Shown here piece after piece: positions 1-10,885 of a stretch of DNA of 64,000 bases; position 1 is the first letter of the stretch; the number at the start of each line of letters is the position of its first letter. This stretch comes from Blasia pusilla. Taxonomy: Eukaryota; Marchantiophyta; Marchantiopsida; Blasiales. The notes beneath the pieces are model-generated. The model was not told the origin of the DNA. It made no database searches and saw only the letters and a list, made by a program, of their open reading frames with translations. The stretch spans positions 24,304,001-24,368,000 of the forward strand of contig CM114275.1 of assembly GCA_050084515.1 (NCBI GenBank), written 5' to 3'. Both the position numbers and the translations under genes were made by a program.

Positions 1-466
1 TAGAGTTGGATCCAAAACAAGGGAAAGCAAGGAAACAGACTAGGCTTCCTCAGTCTTTCATGTTGTCTGAGATGATGAGGACCCCATCGATGGGTCCTGA
101 TCAGAGTTCCTGAAGAGTTGGTGACGATGTTGGTGTGCACGCACGGAGGGCGATGGGAGAAGCGAGTGCGACAACTCCTTTTTTTGATGCTTAGGAGGGG
201 CATGTATCGAGCACGTTGTTGGGGGCGGTCACCGTTGTGTACCGCGCTCCTTTATTTTTTGCTTACAATGTTATGACTTTGGAAGATACGTCGGCCGAGG
301 TTTTTCGGCTGGCCGCTACACTCTGTGAGCGTGGAGTTGGATTTCCTGCATCACATTCAGAGGTGATTGCAGAGGAGGTGATGGACCTACCCTTGGAGCA
401 GAAGCTCGGGCCGTCCACGTCAGATTCATGGCAGACTACGGCTACTAGGATGGCGGAGATGCCCGC
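1..466. other. Spacer left of the gypsy LTR, no recognisable gene
   Basis: No family is recognisable. The longest open stretch on the + strand (216-476) gives 86 residues with no domain I know, and it runs into the first bases of the repeat that starts at 467. It could be the 3' internal end of another LTR element whose 3' LTR would be the repeat at 467. I see no purine tract typical of a polypurine primer just before 467, so this stays open. Confidence 0.4.
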
Positions 467-1705
467 TGTCGTATAGTAAAATCAACCAATGTGTAAACTC
501 CTTCCTCATTAAGTGTTAGATAGAGTTTTATTAGTATTAAGTAAATTAGCTTAGGTTAAGGAAATTCCCATGTTTAAACCTCTTTATGGTGCCTCTTTTA
601 GGCGGGCCTAACTTTAGGAAAAGAAGTAATAAATAAAATATGACTTTATTAAAGTAAAGTAGTGAGTTGGTGGCTAGGTTAGTTGGGGTAATTTGGAAAA
701 TATGAAGTGGGTAAAAGGATATTTTGGAAGAGACAAGAAGAAATCTACTTGTGTCAAAATGTGATTGGCTAAGCCTTGAGAGGAAGCCATGTGGCACAAG
801 ATAAGATTAGCTCTATTTCGTACTCTTGTGGATCCCTTGTGAGTATATAAAGAGGAGGGACCTTCCAGGGTTCATCACCTTCTATTTCACATCTTGAGTC
901 TCTTGTATTACTCTTGAGTGTATGGGATTGCTTGCTCTTCCAATGAAAGTGGATCATCCCTCTCGGGAGAGTAACTTGACCAAGGTCTATTCTTCGATAA
1001 GTTTTTAGAGTGTGGTGTGTAGGGAGATGAGAGGCTTGTCACCTTAGAGGATTTTAGTCATACTAAAATAGTGAATGTTTTGGCTTGTTAGTTTCCCAAT
1101 GAGAGTGGATTAACCCTCTTGGGAGAATAATTCCGCCAAAGCCCATTCTTGAGGAAAGTAGAGAATGTCTCTCAAGCATGGATAGCGGTGGACCACGAGT
1201 TGTGCCCGACTTTCCTTTCCTCAATCCTTACCATATCAAGGTACTCTTTGTAGATAAGCACTGGTTCACTCGCTATTTAGTTTATCACTTTGGAGAAGCG
1301 TTCATGAATCAGGTCATGCAATCTCCAACTTCGGTGATTCTTCCTATCGTCACATATGGAAGGACATGGGATTATACTTTGTATATCCTTATATAGCAAT
1401 CCATGGATATCAATAGGCCTGCTCAAGTAGGATTTAACACTAGTTGTGCTATCTTCCTCGTGTATAAGCGTAAAGTAGTTTATAGGGATTTTATAGTTGA
1501 GAATTTTGGGGTCTGATGGTACGAAGAAGTGATCGCCTAGGCACTTCCATTTGTGATACGTATCGTGAGAGAATGGAGAATATACATAATAATTTTATAT
1601 TGAAAAAGAAAACTTCTTAGAGAGTTCACCTTGCATCGACCACGTCTACCGCAGCTAGAAGGTTAGCCCTTACTCGAAGAAAGGCTCTCGACACGACATC
1701 GCTAG
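467..1705 (+). repeat. Left LTR plus leader (direct orientation)
   Basis: This stretch matches the reverse complement of 6415-7737 along its length with scattered substitutions and small indels. Shared blocks include the sequence just inside the TG terminus, the T-rich segment around 560-700, a TATA box and the segment at 1620-1700. The proposed 5' terminus is the TG at 467. The LTR proper probably ends near 1510, because homology continues past there into what should be primer-binding site and leader. I could not identify a convincing primer-binding site. Confidence 0.7.
844..851 (+). promoter_or_regulatory. TATA box of the left LTR
   Basis: TATATAAA sits about 375 bp into the LTR, followed by a pyrimidine-rich segment where transcription of a gypsy LTR would be expected to start. 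The same box is conserved in the inverted copy at 7312-7319. Conservation between two diverged copies supports function in the ancestor. Present activity is unlikely. Confidence 0.5.
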
Positions 1706-1724
1706 ACTCGCGATAGAGCGTGCT

Positions 1725-1949
1725 ATGGCTTCTCCTCGTGTTGTATTGTTGGATAATCGAGGACAGGTCTTACAGTTAGTGAGTCCCGGAGGTAGAGCTT
1801 TTAGTCTGCAACGCGTCTTGTTGGATTCAGGAGCGCAACCCTTGATGTTGGGGAAAGCATCATTGAGAGGATTGGGCTTGACGAGAGCCGATGTGGAGCG
1901 TTGTCCATTCCAGATACATACATCCTTGGGTGGAGCAAGTACCATATAG
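1725..1949 (+). pseudogene. Gypsy aspartic protease (retropepsin) fragment
   Basis: This 74-residue open stretch contains Leu-Leu-Asp-Ser-Gly-Ala-Gln-Pro around nucleotides 1820-1845. It fits the retropepsin signature hydrophobic-hydrophobic-Asp-Ser/Thr-Gly-Ala, with Asp as the catalytic residue. In the parent polyprotein it would cleave Gag-Pol. It is followed by a stop at 1947-1949 and then by a diverged continuation (about 1960-2130) that contains a conserved Tyr-Asp-Val-Leu-Val-Gly-Gly block. That block recurs in the two other gypsy relics of this window. The fragment is inactive as it stands. Confidence 0.65.
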
Positions 1950-2529
1950 TTTATCACCCGACATGAGGTCATGGTGAGGATTCGCCCGAGACATCCTAGA
2001 GATGAGTCCCTGGTGTGAGCCAAGGCGATAGTGATTGATGTAGAGTCCTATGACGTCTTGGTTGGTGGAGGAGTGTTATACCCAATGGGATTTTCCTTGG
2101 ATTACTGGGAGAATTCAGCGTCTTACATACCAGGATAGCAGTCACGTAATGAGTACCTTAGCTCATTACCCGTTTGATTCATAGGTGCAATGATCCAACG
2201 ACGGCCAGAAGATGGCGACCTTAGCAGCATTTAGCACTGCCATCACTTGGCCTAGTGATTTGATTGAGGGACATGTCCATTCAAAGGATACTCCCGTTCC
2301 TGACATTTCTATGCAAAGAAGTGTCATGGTAGCCACATCCGTCCGTGGAGGAGAAGTGCCGCTTTGGGGCTCGACTGAGGAGCTTCGACGCTTAGCCACT
2401 GAGCATGTGCAAACCGCGTGGAGCGAGACGTTTGCACCAAAGTGTGATGGGTCAGAAGAACCTCAAGTAGGCAGGAGTGATGCTATGACCCCTTTGGACA
2501 CCACCCCGTTTGTGTGGTGCATCCCAGAG

Positions 2530-3500
2530 AAGGCTATTCGGGTGTTGGATATCTTTGGAGGGATCAACACTAGGTTAGCTGCTGTTTTGCACGGTGGAGT
2601 GCGTGTGCATCAATACATGTATATGGAGATTGATGATGTTGCAAGGCGTGCTTCACTTCATCATGTGGCGCTATTACACCTCCGCTTTCCCGACTTGTTG
2701 TCTGCGTCCGCCATGCAGGGTTACCATAGTTCCCTACCGAGGGCATTTCAATGTTGGGGGCGCAGGACTTGGAGCGGGTAGGGATCATAGACTTGGTCAT
2801 TGGTGGTTGGCTGTGTCAGGGCCAATCGAGTGCTAGACGAGGTAGCGGGTTAGCTGACACTTGGTCCAGGTTGTTTTGGGAGATGATGCGGATCTTACGA
2901 TATTTACAGGAGCATCAGCCTCGTTCTCCGGCATCTGTTTTGGAAAATGTGCCAATTTTGGGCGATTCGAGGTCCCGCGTGGTGACGAGTGCACATCAAG
3001 TGCACGCATGGATCGGCCCGGCAATGTTGTTAGATGCGGCGAGTGTGGGTTCACGAGCACATCGCCCGCATCTTTGATGGACCAACTTAGTACCACACTA
3101 GGTGTTACAGAGGGCGTATGCAAGAGTGGAGCGCCCCTCCGATTTTTTGGTGGATTCTATATTGGATCCGGGCCGTTGATCATTGGCAGTGAGGCTAGAT
3201 GATCGACGGCCGTTGACTGTGGTCAACAAGATTGGCAGGCCACGAGCAACCTTTCCCACATTAGTGAGTTTTCCCGCTTCCTATACATTCAAGGAGGCCG
3301 GACCTGGCTTGGTTTGGGATGACCAAGTAAAGAGGTTGATGGAGCCCAACGCCGATGAGCGAGAGCGAGAGCGGCGATGGGATTCCCCATAGGAGAGACG
3401 GCAATACCGTCACTATGAGAGGCATCACGACGTCATGTCTTGGGTCAAACAATGGACCTGAACTGCTTGACATGGATTTTCAGCTTAGGAGTAGTTGAGC
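2530..3500 (+). pseudogene. Retrotransposon-borne C5-cytosine DNA methyltransferase domain (DNMT3/DRM-like), decayed
   Basis: Across three frames the stretch shows the ordered motifs of C5-cytosine methyltransferases. Motif I (SAM binding) is VLDIFGGI at 2542-2565, followed by an acidic position in YMEID. Motif IV is DLVIGGWLCQGQS at 2790-2828, with the nucleophile Cys codon at 2814-2816. Motif VI is ENV at 2943-2951. A motif VIII-like block is GSRAHRPHL at 3046-3072. Near 3350-3400 lies a DERERE..MGFP-type segment, like the ELER.FGFP block of DNMT3 enzymes. Motif X-like LGQTMDLNCLTWI lies at about 3438-3477. Frames change near 2750 and near 3370, and there is a stop at 3076-3078. Motif IV has Leu where Pro is expected, so the copy would be inactive even without the stops. 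It lies between protease and RT of the same strand. It could instead be a nested gene fragment, but the colinear position argues for a polyprotein domain. Confidence 0.72.
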
Positions 3501-3797
3501 AGCGTTGTTTGAGGATGCAATATATCACAGCTGTTGCGTTGGTGAGCTCCATGCCAACCAAGATGGTTGAGGAAGCGGTTGGGGGCGAGACCCGAGGAGA
3601 TCGACATACCAGGGGTGATCTGGAGAGACACCCTTGGACTTCTTGGGATGTTTTGCGGTGCACGCTAGGAAATGATAGCCACAACATTGAGTGTGGTTCC
3701 GAGTATTGCACGTGTAGATGAGAGTTCTATTGTCCGAGACGAGGTTGCACCATAGCAACCACCGACACCCGCGCAAGAGAGTCCTACCATAGTTACG

Positions 3798-4790
3798 ATG
3801 GAGACTTGGGAGCAAGATGTGGGACCTAAGTTAACAAGAGGAGAGCGATATTGGATACAACAGTTCCTTAGGAGTTATAGGAGTTGTTTTGCATTTAGTA
3901 TGCATGATTTGGGTACGCTGAAGGGTCAAGGGATCCGCATTGAGTTGTCGAGTGACATGCCGATCTTCCGACGACCCTATAGGTACAGTGACATGGAGAG
4001 GGTTATGATTTAGAGTAGGAGCCAAGACTTGGTTGGCGCAGGATTAGTGGAGATGTCACATGGAGAGTATGCATCTGCCACTATCATGCTCGCCAAGAAG
4101 GATGTGCATGGCAACTGGACGGATGGGCGGATGTGTGGAGATTACCGACCTATCAATCGGCAGACGAAGTATGATAGGTACGCCATGCCCACTCCTGAGG
4201 AGATCTTTGATGTTGTTGGGCATGCAAAGGTCTTCAGTTTGTTAGATCTTCGAGCCGGATACCATCAACTGTCTATCAGATTGGAGGACATGTAGAAGAC
4301 GGCATTTTGGGGCATCGATCCTCACGGGAAGGATTGTTTGAACCAGTGGTGATTCTTACCATTTTGGTTAAAGAACGCCCTGGATGAGTTTCAGAGGATC
4401 ATGGATAGGATCTTGGCAGGTATGGATTTTGCTAGGTGTTATATTGATGACATCGTAGTCTTTAACGCCACGGTTGATGAGCATGAGCAACATCTAGAAG
4501 AGGTGTTTCGACGATTGCAGTTACATGGGCTGAAGTTACATCCAGGCAAGTGCAAGTTCTTCTATGACCAGATTGAGTTCCTGGGTCATACGATATACCT
4601 AGGGGCCTTTGGTGTGCAAGAGACAAAGGTAGAGGCTATTTCACGCATTCCACGCCCTACAGATGTGAGTCGAGTTCGTGCATTCATGGGATTGGCGAAT
4701 TTCTATCAACGGTACGTCAAGGGTTTTAGTTCGATTGCAAAGCTGCTACCCTTTCTGACCAAGGTGGATTAAGAGTGGCACTGGGGGGAT
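3798..4790 (+). pseudogene. Gypsy reverse transcriptase
   Basis: Successive open stretches at 3798-4013, 4029-4295 and 4401-4772 read in one continuous RT. The finger-region LAKKD..G.W..CGDYR.IN block lies near 4090-4160. FSLLDLRAGYHQ lies near 4230-4270. The catalytic YIDDIVVF block is at about 4441-4464 (the F/Y-x-D-D polymerase motif) and FLGH lies near 4579. RT copies the element RNA into DNA. Stops at 4012-4014, 4293-4295, 4348-4350 and 4770-4772 interrupt it. The 4348-4350 stop sits in the WRFLPFGLKNAP-like region, where CGA to TGA is the simplest cause. Confidence 0.88.
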
Positions 4791-4889
4791 GAGCAAGAGA
4801 GAGCATTTCAGATGCTCGAGGACAAATTAACGTCCGCGCCCATATTGAGGAGATCGATCAGGGACATCCTTTCCAATTGCACACCAATT

Positions 4890-5260
4890 GGAGCATGTTG
4901 GGGCTTGGAGCCCTGCTCATCCAACATGACGATGATGGTAGAGAGTTCGTGGTGGCTTACGCCGCGTCGCTCAAACAATGCTATAGAGGCAAAGTATAGC
5001 TCGTATGAGGGTGAGTGCTTGGCTGCAGTGTGGGTTGTCACACATTTCAGATGTTATCTATTCGGCAATCCCTTTACCATCATTACTTATCATCAGCCAC
5101 TTAAGTGGTTGATCGAGTCCGATAAGCTTACAGGGAAGCTTGCGAGGTGGGCTCTTTTGTTGCAAGAGTAGGACTTCCAGGTGGTGCATAGATCTGGGAT
5201 GCTCAACCAGGATGTAGATGGTTTGAGCCGTAACCCATGCCTGAGTTAGCGAGATGCGAT
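4890..5260 (+). pseudogene. Gypsy RNase H domain
   Basis: The stretch 4812-5171 carries YSSYEGECLAAVWVVTHFR followed by a Tyr-Leu-Phe-Gly-Asn-Pro-Phe segment and HQPLKWLIES. These are hallmark blocks of the RNase H that follows RT in Ty3/gypsy polyproteins. A stop at 5170-5172 is followed by the conserved tail VVHRSGMLNQDVDGLSR at about 5181-5230. The region before 4950 has shifted frame relative to the rest. It would degrade RNA in the RNA:DNA hybrid and is inactive here. Confidence 0.8.
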
Positions 5261-5439
5261 TGGAGCTCGTTGGCATGGTGAGAGTGATGAGGAGTTGGTG
5301 CCATGATGGCATGCGTCAGCCTATTTGGGCTTATTGGCTATGGAGAGCCAAATTGTGGAGACTTTGATGGCGAGGTCTGATGGAGAGTCCTTAGATCCAG
5401 AGGCTGGTGAGGAGACGACTAGTGGCCGAGACATTCACG

Positions 5440-5700
5440 ACGATGGAGTGGTCTTGGAGTACCTGCGTACTAGCAACGTTGCAAGCACAGTGGGTGCTAG
5501 AGAGCGGGATCGGATCCTATCTTGGCTCCATGGGAGGGCGTTCACATTGTTCCCACAAGCGTGGGAGGATGGTAGAGTAGCCATTGTGCCTCATCCTTCA
5601 CACTTGTCTTGCATTTTGGCACGTCATGCCCATGGAAGTTGGGTCATTTTGGAGTCAAAGCGGCCCATCCGCTTCCTGCTCCCTAGATTCATATTCATTT
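5440..5700 (+). pseudogene. Integrase N-terminal remnant
   Basis: The open stretch 5325-5714 ends in a segment with HPSHLSCILARHAHGSW and then an LLPRF-type block. This resembles the His-rich zinc-binding entry of gypsy integrases, in which the element polyprotein continues from RNase H. The DD35E catalytic core that should follow is not recognisable between 5700 and 6090. Confidence 0.5.
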
Positions 5701-6089
5701 TCTCCGAGGCATGAATCTTGATATCTCTTGTTGCAACTGCATGGTGTGTGCAATCACACTTCTATCATCATCGTTCAATGCTCCGTAAACACCTCTTCAA
5801 GACATCCACCTCTTCTTGGGTTTACATTATAGATGACTCTTGATTTTGCAAGACCTCACATTTTAACAAACCCTCCTTGGTTATAAAACATCTTTTCTTT
5901 TCATTCATTTCTTGGATAGAGTTTTGGATTCTAATTAGAGTAGCGAAATGCATTCCTAGAAAACCACACCTAAGCACTCGATATATGAATTCTTCCCCCT
6001 CTACTAGCGGAAGACTCTTTCTATTCTCTGCACCCCATATTCCGAGGCCTTGTGTGATGAGGCTAACTAAAAATCACACTCTTTCTTAC

Positions 6090-6420
6090 CTTTGATTAGG
6101 TGTTGAACCTTGATGACCTATTACGATGTATGGATGTGAGCATGTTCCAGGGTGAGTTGTTTACGGGCATAATGAGAAAGTCATGCCCATGGCGTTTGAG
6201 AACTTGGAAATTGCCCAAGAATCATCGAGATACGTTGAGGTATGAACAAAGAAATTTAGGAGGTAATCAACACATCTACTATCCGGAGGTTTGCGGATGA
6301 GAGACTATGTTCACTTGGAGCCAAAAGGCACCCATCCGTTGGATGTGATCAATTGGCGCACCATCTTGAGAGTGCATGAGTTTTTGCCATCATGTGTTCT
6401 CTTATTGGAGGGATGATCAA
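6090..6420 (+). pseudogene. Integrase C-terminal remnant
   Basis: In shifting frames the + strand reads NLEIAQESxRY, then a segment ending in DYVHLE, then HPLDVINWRTILRVHEFLPS and a Leu-rich end. This has the order and spacing of the integrase C-terminal, translation-linked region seen in gypsy elements of seed-free plants and conifers (assignment from memory). It has several frameshifts. It lies directly against the inverted leader that begins at about 6415. Confidence 0.45.
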
Positions 6421-7737
6421 TGTCGAGCGTCGAGAATCTTTCTTCGAGCAAGGGCGGGCCTTCTAGCTACACGGCCCAAGATGATCGATGAAGGTGAACT
6501 CTCTAATAAGTTCTCCTTTGTTTACCAAAATTATGATGTACACTCTCCATTCTCTCACTCGTAAGTCAAGCTTTTATCACAAATGGAAGTGCCAAAGCTC
6601 TTCATCTTCTTCTTCGTAACAACATCGGATCCAAAATTCCTAACTATAAAATCCCTATAAACTATTTTACGTTTGTCACGAGAAGAAGAGCACAACTAGT
6701 GTTAAACCCTATTTGACCAGGCCTATTGACATCCATGGATCGCTATAAAGAAAACTCTATTTTCAAATAAAAGTACAAAATGTCCTTCCATATGTGAGAA
6801 TAGGAAGAATCACGGAGTTGGAGATTGCATGACCTGGTTCATGAACGCCTTGGTCAAAGTGATAAACTAAATAGCTTTTGAACCAAAGGTGCCTATCTAC
6901 AAAGAGTACCTTGACATGGTAAATTGAAAGGAAGGTCCTTCTTCTCACGGCTCGTGCTCCACCCCTATCCATGCTTGACACACATTCTCTACTCTCCTCA
7001 AGAATGGGTTTTCATGGAGTTATTCTCCCAAGAGGATAATCCACTCTCATTGGGGAAGTAACAAGCCAAAATGTTTCTCTTATTTTAGTATGACTAAACT
7101 CCTCTACGGTGACAAACCTCTCATCCCCACACACACACACCACACTCTAGAAATCTCTCAAAGAATAGACCATAGTCAAGTTACTCTCTCCCAAGAGGGG
7201 TGATCCACTCTCATTGGAAGAGCAAGCAATCCCAAAGCCATACACTCAAGAGAGACACGAGAGACTCAAGATGTGGAATAGAAGGTGATGAACCCTTGAA
7301 GGTCCCTCCTCTTTATATACTCACAAGTTGGATCCACACGAAAGTCAAATGTGGAAATAGAGCTTATCTTATCTTTGCCACATGGCTTACCTCTCAAGGC
7401 TTAGCCAAAATTTTTGACACAAGTAGATTTCCTCTTATCTCTTCCAAAATATCCTCTTTTACCCACATGATATTTTCCAAATTAGCCCCAACTAACTAGC
7501 CATTCCAACCAAGACTACTTTTGCTTTTCATTAACTCTCAACTACTTTACTTTTATAAAGTCATCTTTATTTATTACCTCCTTTTCCTAAAGTTGGGCAA
7601 TGGATAAAAGAGGCACCATAAAGAGGTTTAAACATAAGAATCTCCTTTTCTAAGCCAATTTGCTTTAATACTAATGAAACTCTATCTAACACTTTAATTC
7701 CAAGGAGTTTACACCTCCTTCTTGATTTTTACTAACA
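6415..7737 (-). repeat. Right LTR plus leader (inverted orientation)
   Basis: The reverse complement of this stretch is colinear with 467-1705. The TG terminus is the complement of CA at 7736-7737. The TATA box is at 7312-7319. The homology runs through the probable LTR end near 6633 into about 220 bp of leader. This marks the 5' end of a second element that read leftward, whose internal part is missing here. A short CA microsatellite lies at 7128-7145 inside it. Confidence 0.72.
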
Positions 7738-8194
7738 TTTGAAATGGTATGGTTTGGAGGGACCATATCTGAATAATCGGTTTTCCTCATGTCATCTTCC
7801 AAACATTGAAGATACAATTGATCCAAGCTTAGCAATACTCACGCAACAACTCATTTGGGTATTGTTGTGTGGTTCTATCCATTCTAGAAAACTCACTATG
7901 CTAGTCATGATCCACATCATCATGTTGAGAGGATGGCTATGGCATGTTTGACGCCACCTCTCACTAGGGTTCTTTAGAGACGATGGATGTGTCCGTGATG
8001 TACATAGATTAGGTAGTTCTACATTTCGACTTGTGTATGTGACATGGATGACAAGAAGGCGACTAACGATGGGGCCACATGAGCACCCGACCTTCTTGCT
8101 CTTAGCGTCCGAGAGATGTATGTCATGGTAGGTAGGGATGGATGGCTTTCTGAAGTTAGAGGGATCTAACCACCAACTATGGGGGCGATTGGAG

Positions 8195-8937
8195 ATATTT
8201 TTGTCTCATTTTTTGGATGCCATGAGTTAGCATGGGATCGTGCCTGTTTGTATGTGTGTTCGGTGACACCTATGTATGTTATGTAATGATGTGTATATGC
8301 ATGACAGTTTTCAAGTCTTTTAGGATAGATCGGTGAGATCTAGAAGAGCGCCTTCGTGAGGAGTGGAGGATAGACTCAGTAGCTTGAGGATGACTTGCTG
8401 AGGCTCCGGGAAACATGAGAGAGCAAGTTTCCCTTCATTTCGGCTCATTTGGAGCCATATTGAGGAACTTACTTTTTTTGGTAATTACCATTTTGAGTAT
8501 ATGATCGAGTTTCTATTTTTTATAAGTGGCCCTTGACCTCCTACATCAGGTCAAGAGCCAAGGAGGTGACTTGGGAGCATAGGTTACCATGGAGAGAGCT
8601 TGGGAGAGGGGAGGGGTATACCTCAAGGAGAGAGAGCTTAAGAGCTCATTATCTCTTTGTTGAACCTCTTGGCATGAAGTGACGGAGCTATGGTCTTGCT
8701 TGCATTGTGTGTGTAATCCAAGCCTCTCATTAGGAGAGTGGTTTTGGTTTGACATTGAGAGAGACATGTGAGAATTATGGTGTTGTGAGAGAGATTGGAT
8801 CTTATTTTATTGAAGATATTTTGGTACTTTTTGTCTCGTTGTTTGGATGCCATGAGTTAGCATGGGATCGTGCATGTTTGTGTGTGTGTTCAATGATAGC
8901 AATGCATGTTGTATAGCAATGTGTATGCGCATGACAA
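8195..8937 (+). repeat. Direct repeat, two copies about 113 bp long spaced 630 bp
   Basis: The segment 8195-8307 recurs at 8825-8937 with a few substitutions. The best-conserved core (8213-8240 and 8843-8870) is identical or nearly so. Between them is a purine-rich tract (8560-8640). The layout could be a short LTR pair or a local duplication. I found no coding motif between the copies. Confidence 0.7.
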
Positions 8938-9100
8938 AGTCGATGAGGAACATATGTTATGCCTCTAGTTGCTCTTCACTTCCTTTGACACTCGACTCTT
9001 CTAGCCTTTTGTTGTGCAATCTTCTCAACATTCTCTTTTGCATCTATATTGTTGTTTATGGTAGTTATGTTATATAGGTTTGTAACATCCTCAAGAGGTC

Positions 9101-9953
9101 ATTTTCCACTACTCTTAGATAGATTTTCCATATAAGCCAAACCCTGAAAAGCCATCACAATAGTTATATTAATTTAAAAAATAGACATACAATTTTTCAC
9201 CCATAAACAATTTCAAATGATTTTTATATTATAAGTAATAAAAACTCCTTAAATTTCAATCATATTAGTTATACTTTTGAAAGTACCCACAAACTTCCAA
9301 GTAAAACCAAATCCATATGGTTTGGCTAGAATGTCAATCATTCATAGTCGTCTATGCTTGTCACTTCTTCACTACCACTATTTGCATAAGTTAAACCCAA
9401 TATGCACTTTCACAATGCACACATGAATAACCTAACTAATGAAGCCGTCATATGGAACTGAATTCTCAGAAGTAGAGTTAGCAGTTGTCTCATGTACTAC
9501 CTCTTAATTTATAACATCTCGATCATTAATATTCGTACTTATTAAATCCACCCATTCCTCTTTTATAGAAGGGTTAGTAGAATCTATTATGAAGACTTGA
9601 ATATTCTCACCTCTCTTACATCTACCTAATGCTCCTCTTGAAGATTCCTCATAGCTTGTATTCACGTTATCAGATATTTCCAAGTAATAATTATCATCTA
9701 TATAATATTTCACTTGATGGAAACCAAGAGGATTAAGATCTACTAACTTTAAAGATGATAGAGATTCAGTATCATCTATGGATATAACCTGCTCATTATC
9801 TGCAACATTCTCTTCTCTTGGATCCATTCGGAAATAAGTACATACAAATCACTAAATTGTACTAAATTATTCGTAACAATTGTTGACACATACCCTACAC
9901 TCACAATGAAAAGAGAGTCAATATAGCGAGCAAGTAAATGGTGTTGAAATCCA

Positions 9954-10029
<76 letters not shown>

Positions 10030-10724
10030 GATTTTTCAATGAATATTTTTTTAATTTTGAATACTAATCATGCTCGCTAGCATAATCAAAACATGATTCG
10101 TTATTCGGAGTAAGAAAGGACAGTATTTTGCTATCATAACTATCTCTCGTGTCAACATTTCTATAATCGATGTACTCATATACCTTCTCATTGTCATATC
10201 CCATATATCATCCCTCTACATCATAAACAAGAGAAGGATAATATTCCTCATCATTTACAAAGGAAGAATGCTTGGTCTTCCACACTACTGCAAACATCGT
10301 AAAAGTAGCTTGCATCATTATTGCAACTAACAAAAACCTTTGGATCCTCGACATCTTTGAAAATTTTGATCTCATCCAACTCTTTTTTTAGCCATAAGTC
10401 TTTACTGCATAACTCATTGCAATAAAGAAATAACTCTCGCCATAGTTGTTAGCAGGAAGGATGAAATCTATGACGCTTGCTCCGTATTTCAATAAATTAT
10501 TTGAGACTCCCTCAAATTAAAATTTGGTTTTTGACATGAGTCTTCTAACATTTTGTCCACTTGATTAACTTTGTAATCATAGAACAATAACTTTAAAACT
10601 TACACTTGGCATCAAAAGACAATACATGAGGAATTTCATATCAGTAAAATAATTTACTCATAAAATGCTATGGATCTTTTTAAATACAAAAAGAAAACAC
10701 ACACTCTCTTGTTAAATAACTCCA
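9101..10724. other. AT-rich spacer with a TC microsatellite
   Basis: No recognised gene. A pure (TC)n tract fills about 9957-10025. A 107-residue open frame on the - strand (9504-9827) has no recognisable domain and no supporting homology that I know of, so I do not call it a gene. Confidence 0.6.
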
Positions 10725-10885
10725 AATAAAGTCTAAGCTTGAATCCTTCACAAAAAAATGCAAGGCTAGCACAATCGGGAGAATCCTAGTATGGGAGTAA
10801 GAAGGTCACATGCTTGATCTTCACTGAAGGCTTTTTATCCTAGGGGAATTGGGACTCGCACAATAAGCTCTCTTTATATAAAAAA

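Larger units (their letters stand above)
467..7737 (+). mobile_element. Decayed Ty3/gypsy element bearing a DNA methyltransferase, closed by an inverted LTR
   Basis: The + strand shows, in order: LTR-like repeat and leader (467-1705), retropepsin (1725-1949), a cytosine methyltransferase domain (about 2530-3500), reverse transcriptase (about 3798-4790), RNase H (about 4890-5260), the start of an integrase (about 5440-5700) and an integrase C-terminal remnant (about 6090-6420). The order protease, RT, RNase H, integrase defines Ty3/gypsy (Metaviridae-type) elements. All coding parts carry in-frame stops and frameshifts, so the element is dead. No 3' LTR in the same orientation was found. Instead 6415-7737 is an inverted copy of the left LTR plus leader, which implies a second element on the - strand or a rearrangement. 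Exact ends and target-site duplications could not be fixed. Confidence 0.85.

Noticed and set aside
1501-1525. Primer-binding site of the gypsy element
   Set aside because: The sequence after the presumed LTR end (TTTTGGGGTCTGATGG) only loosely resembles an initiator-tRNA complement, and the inverted copy differs, so no call was made.
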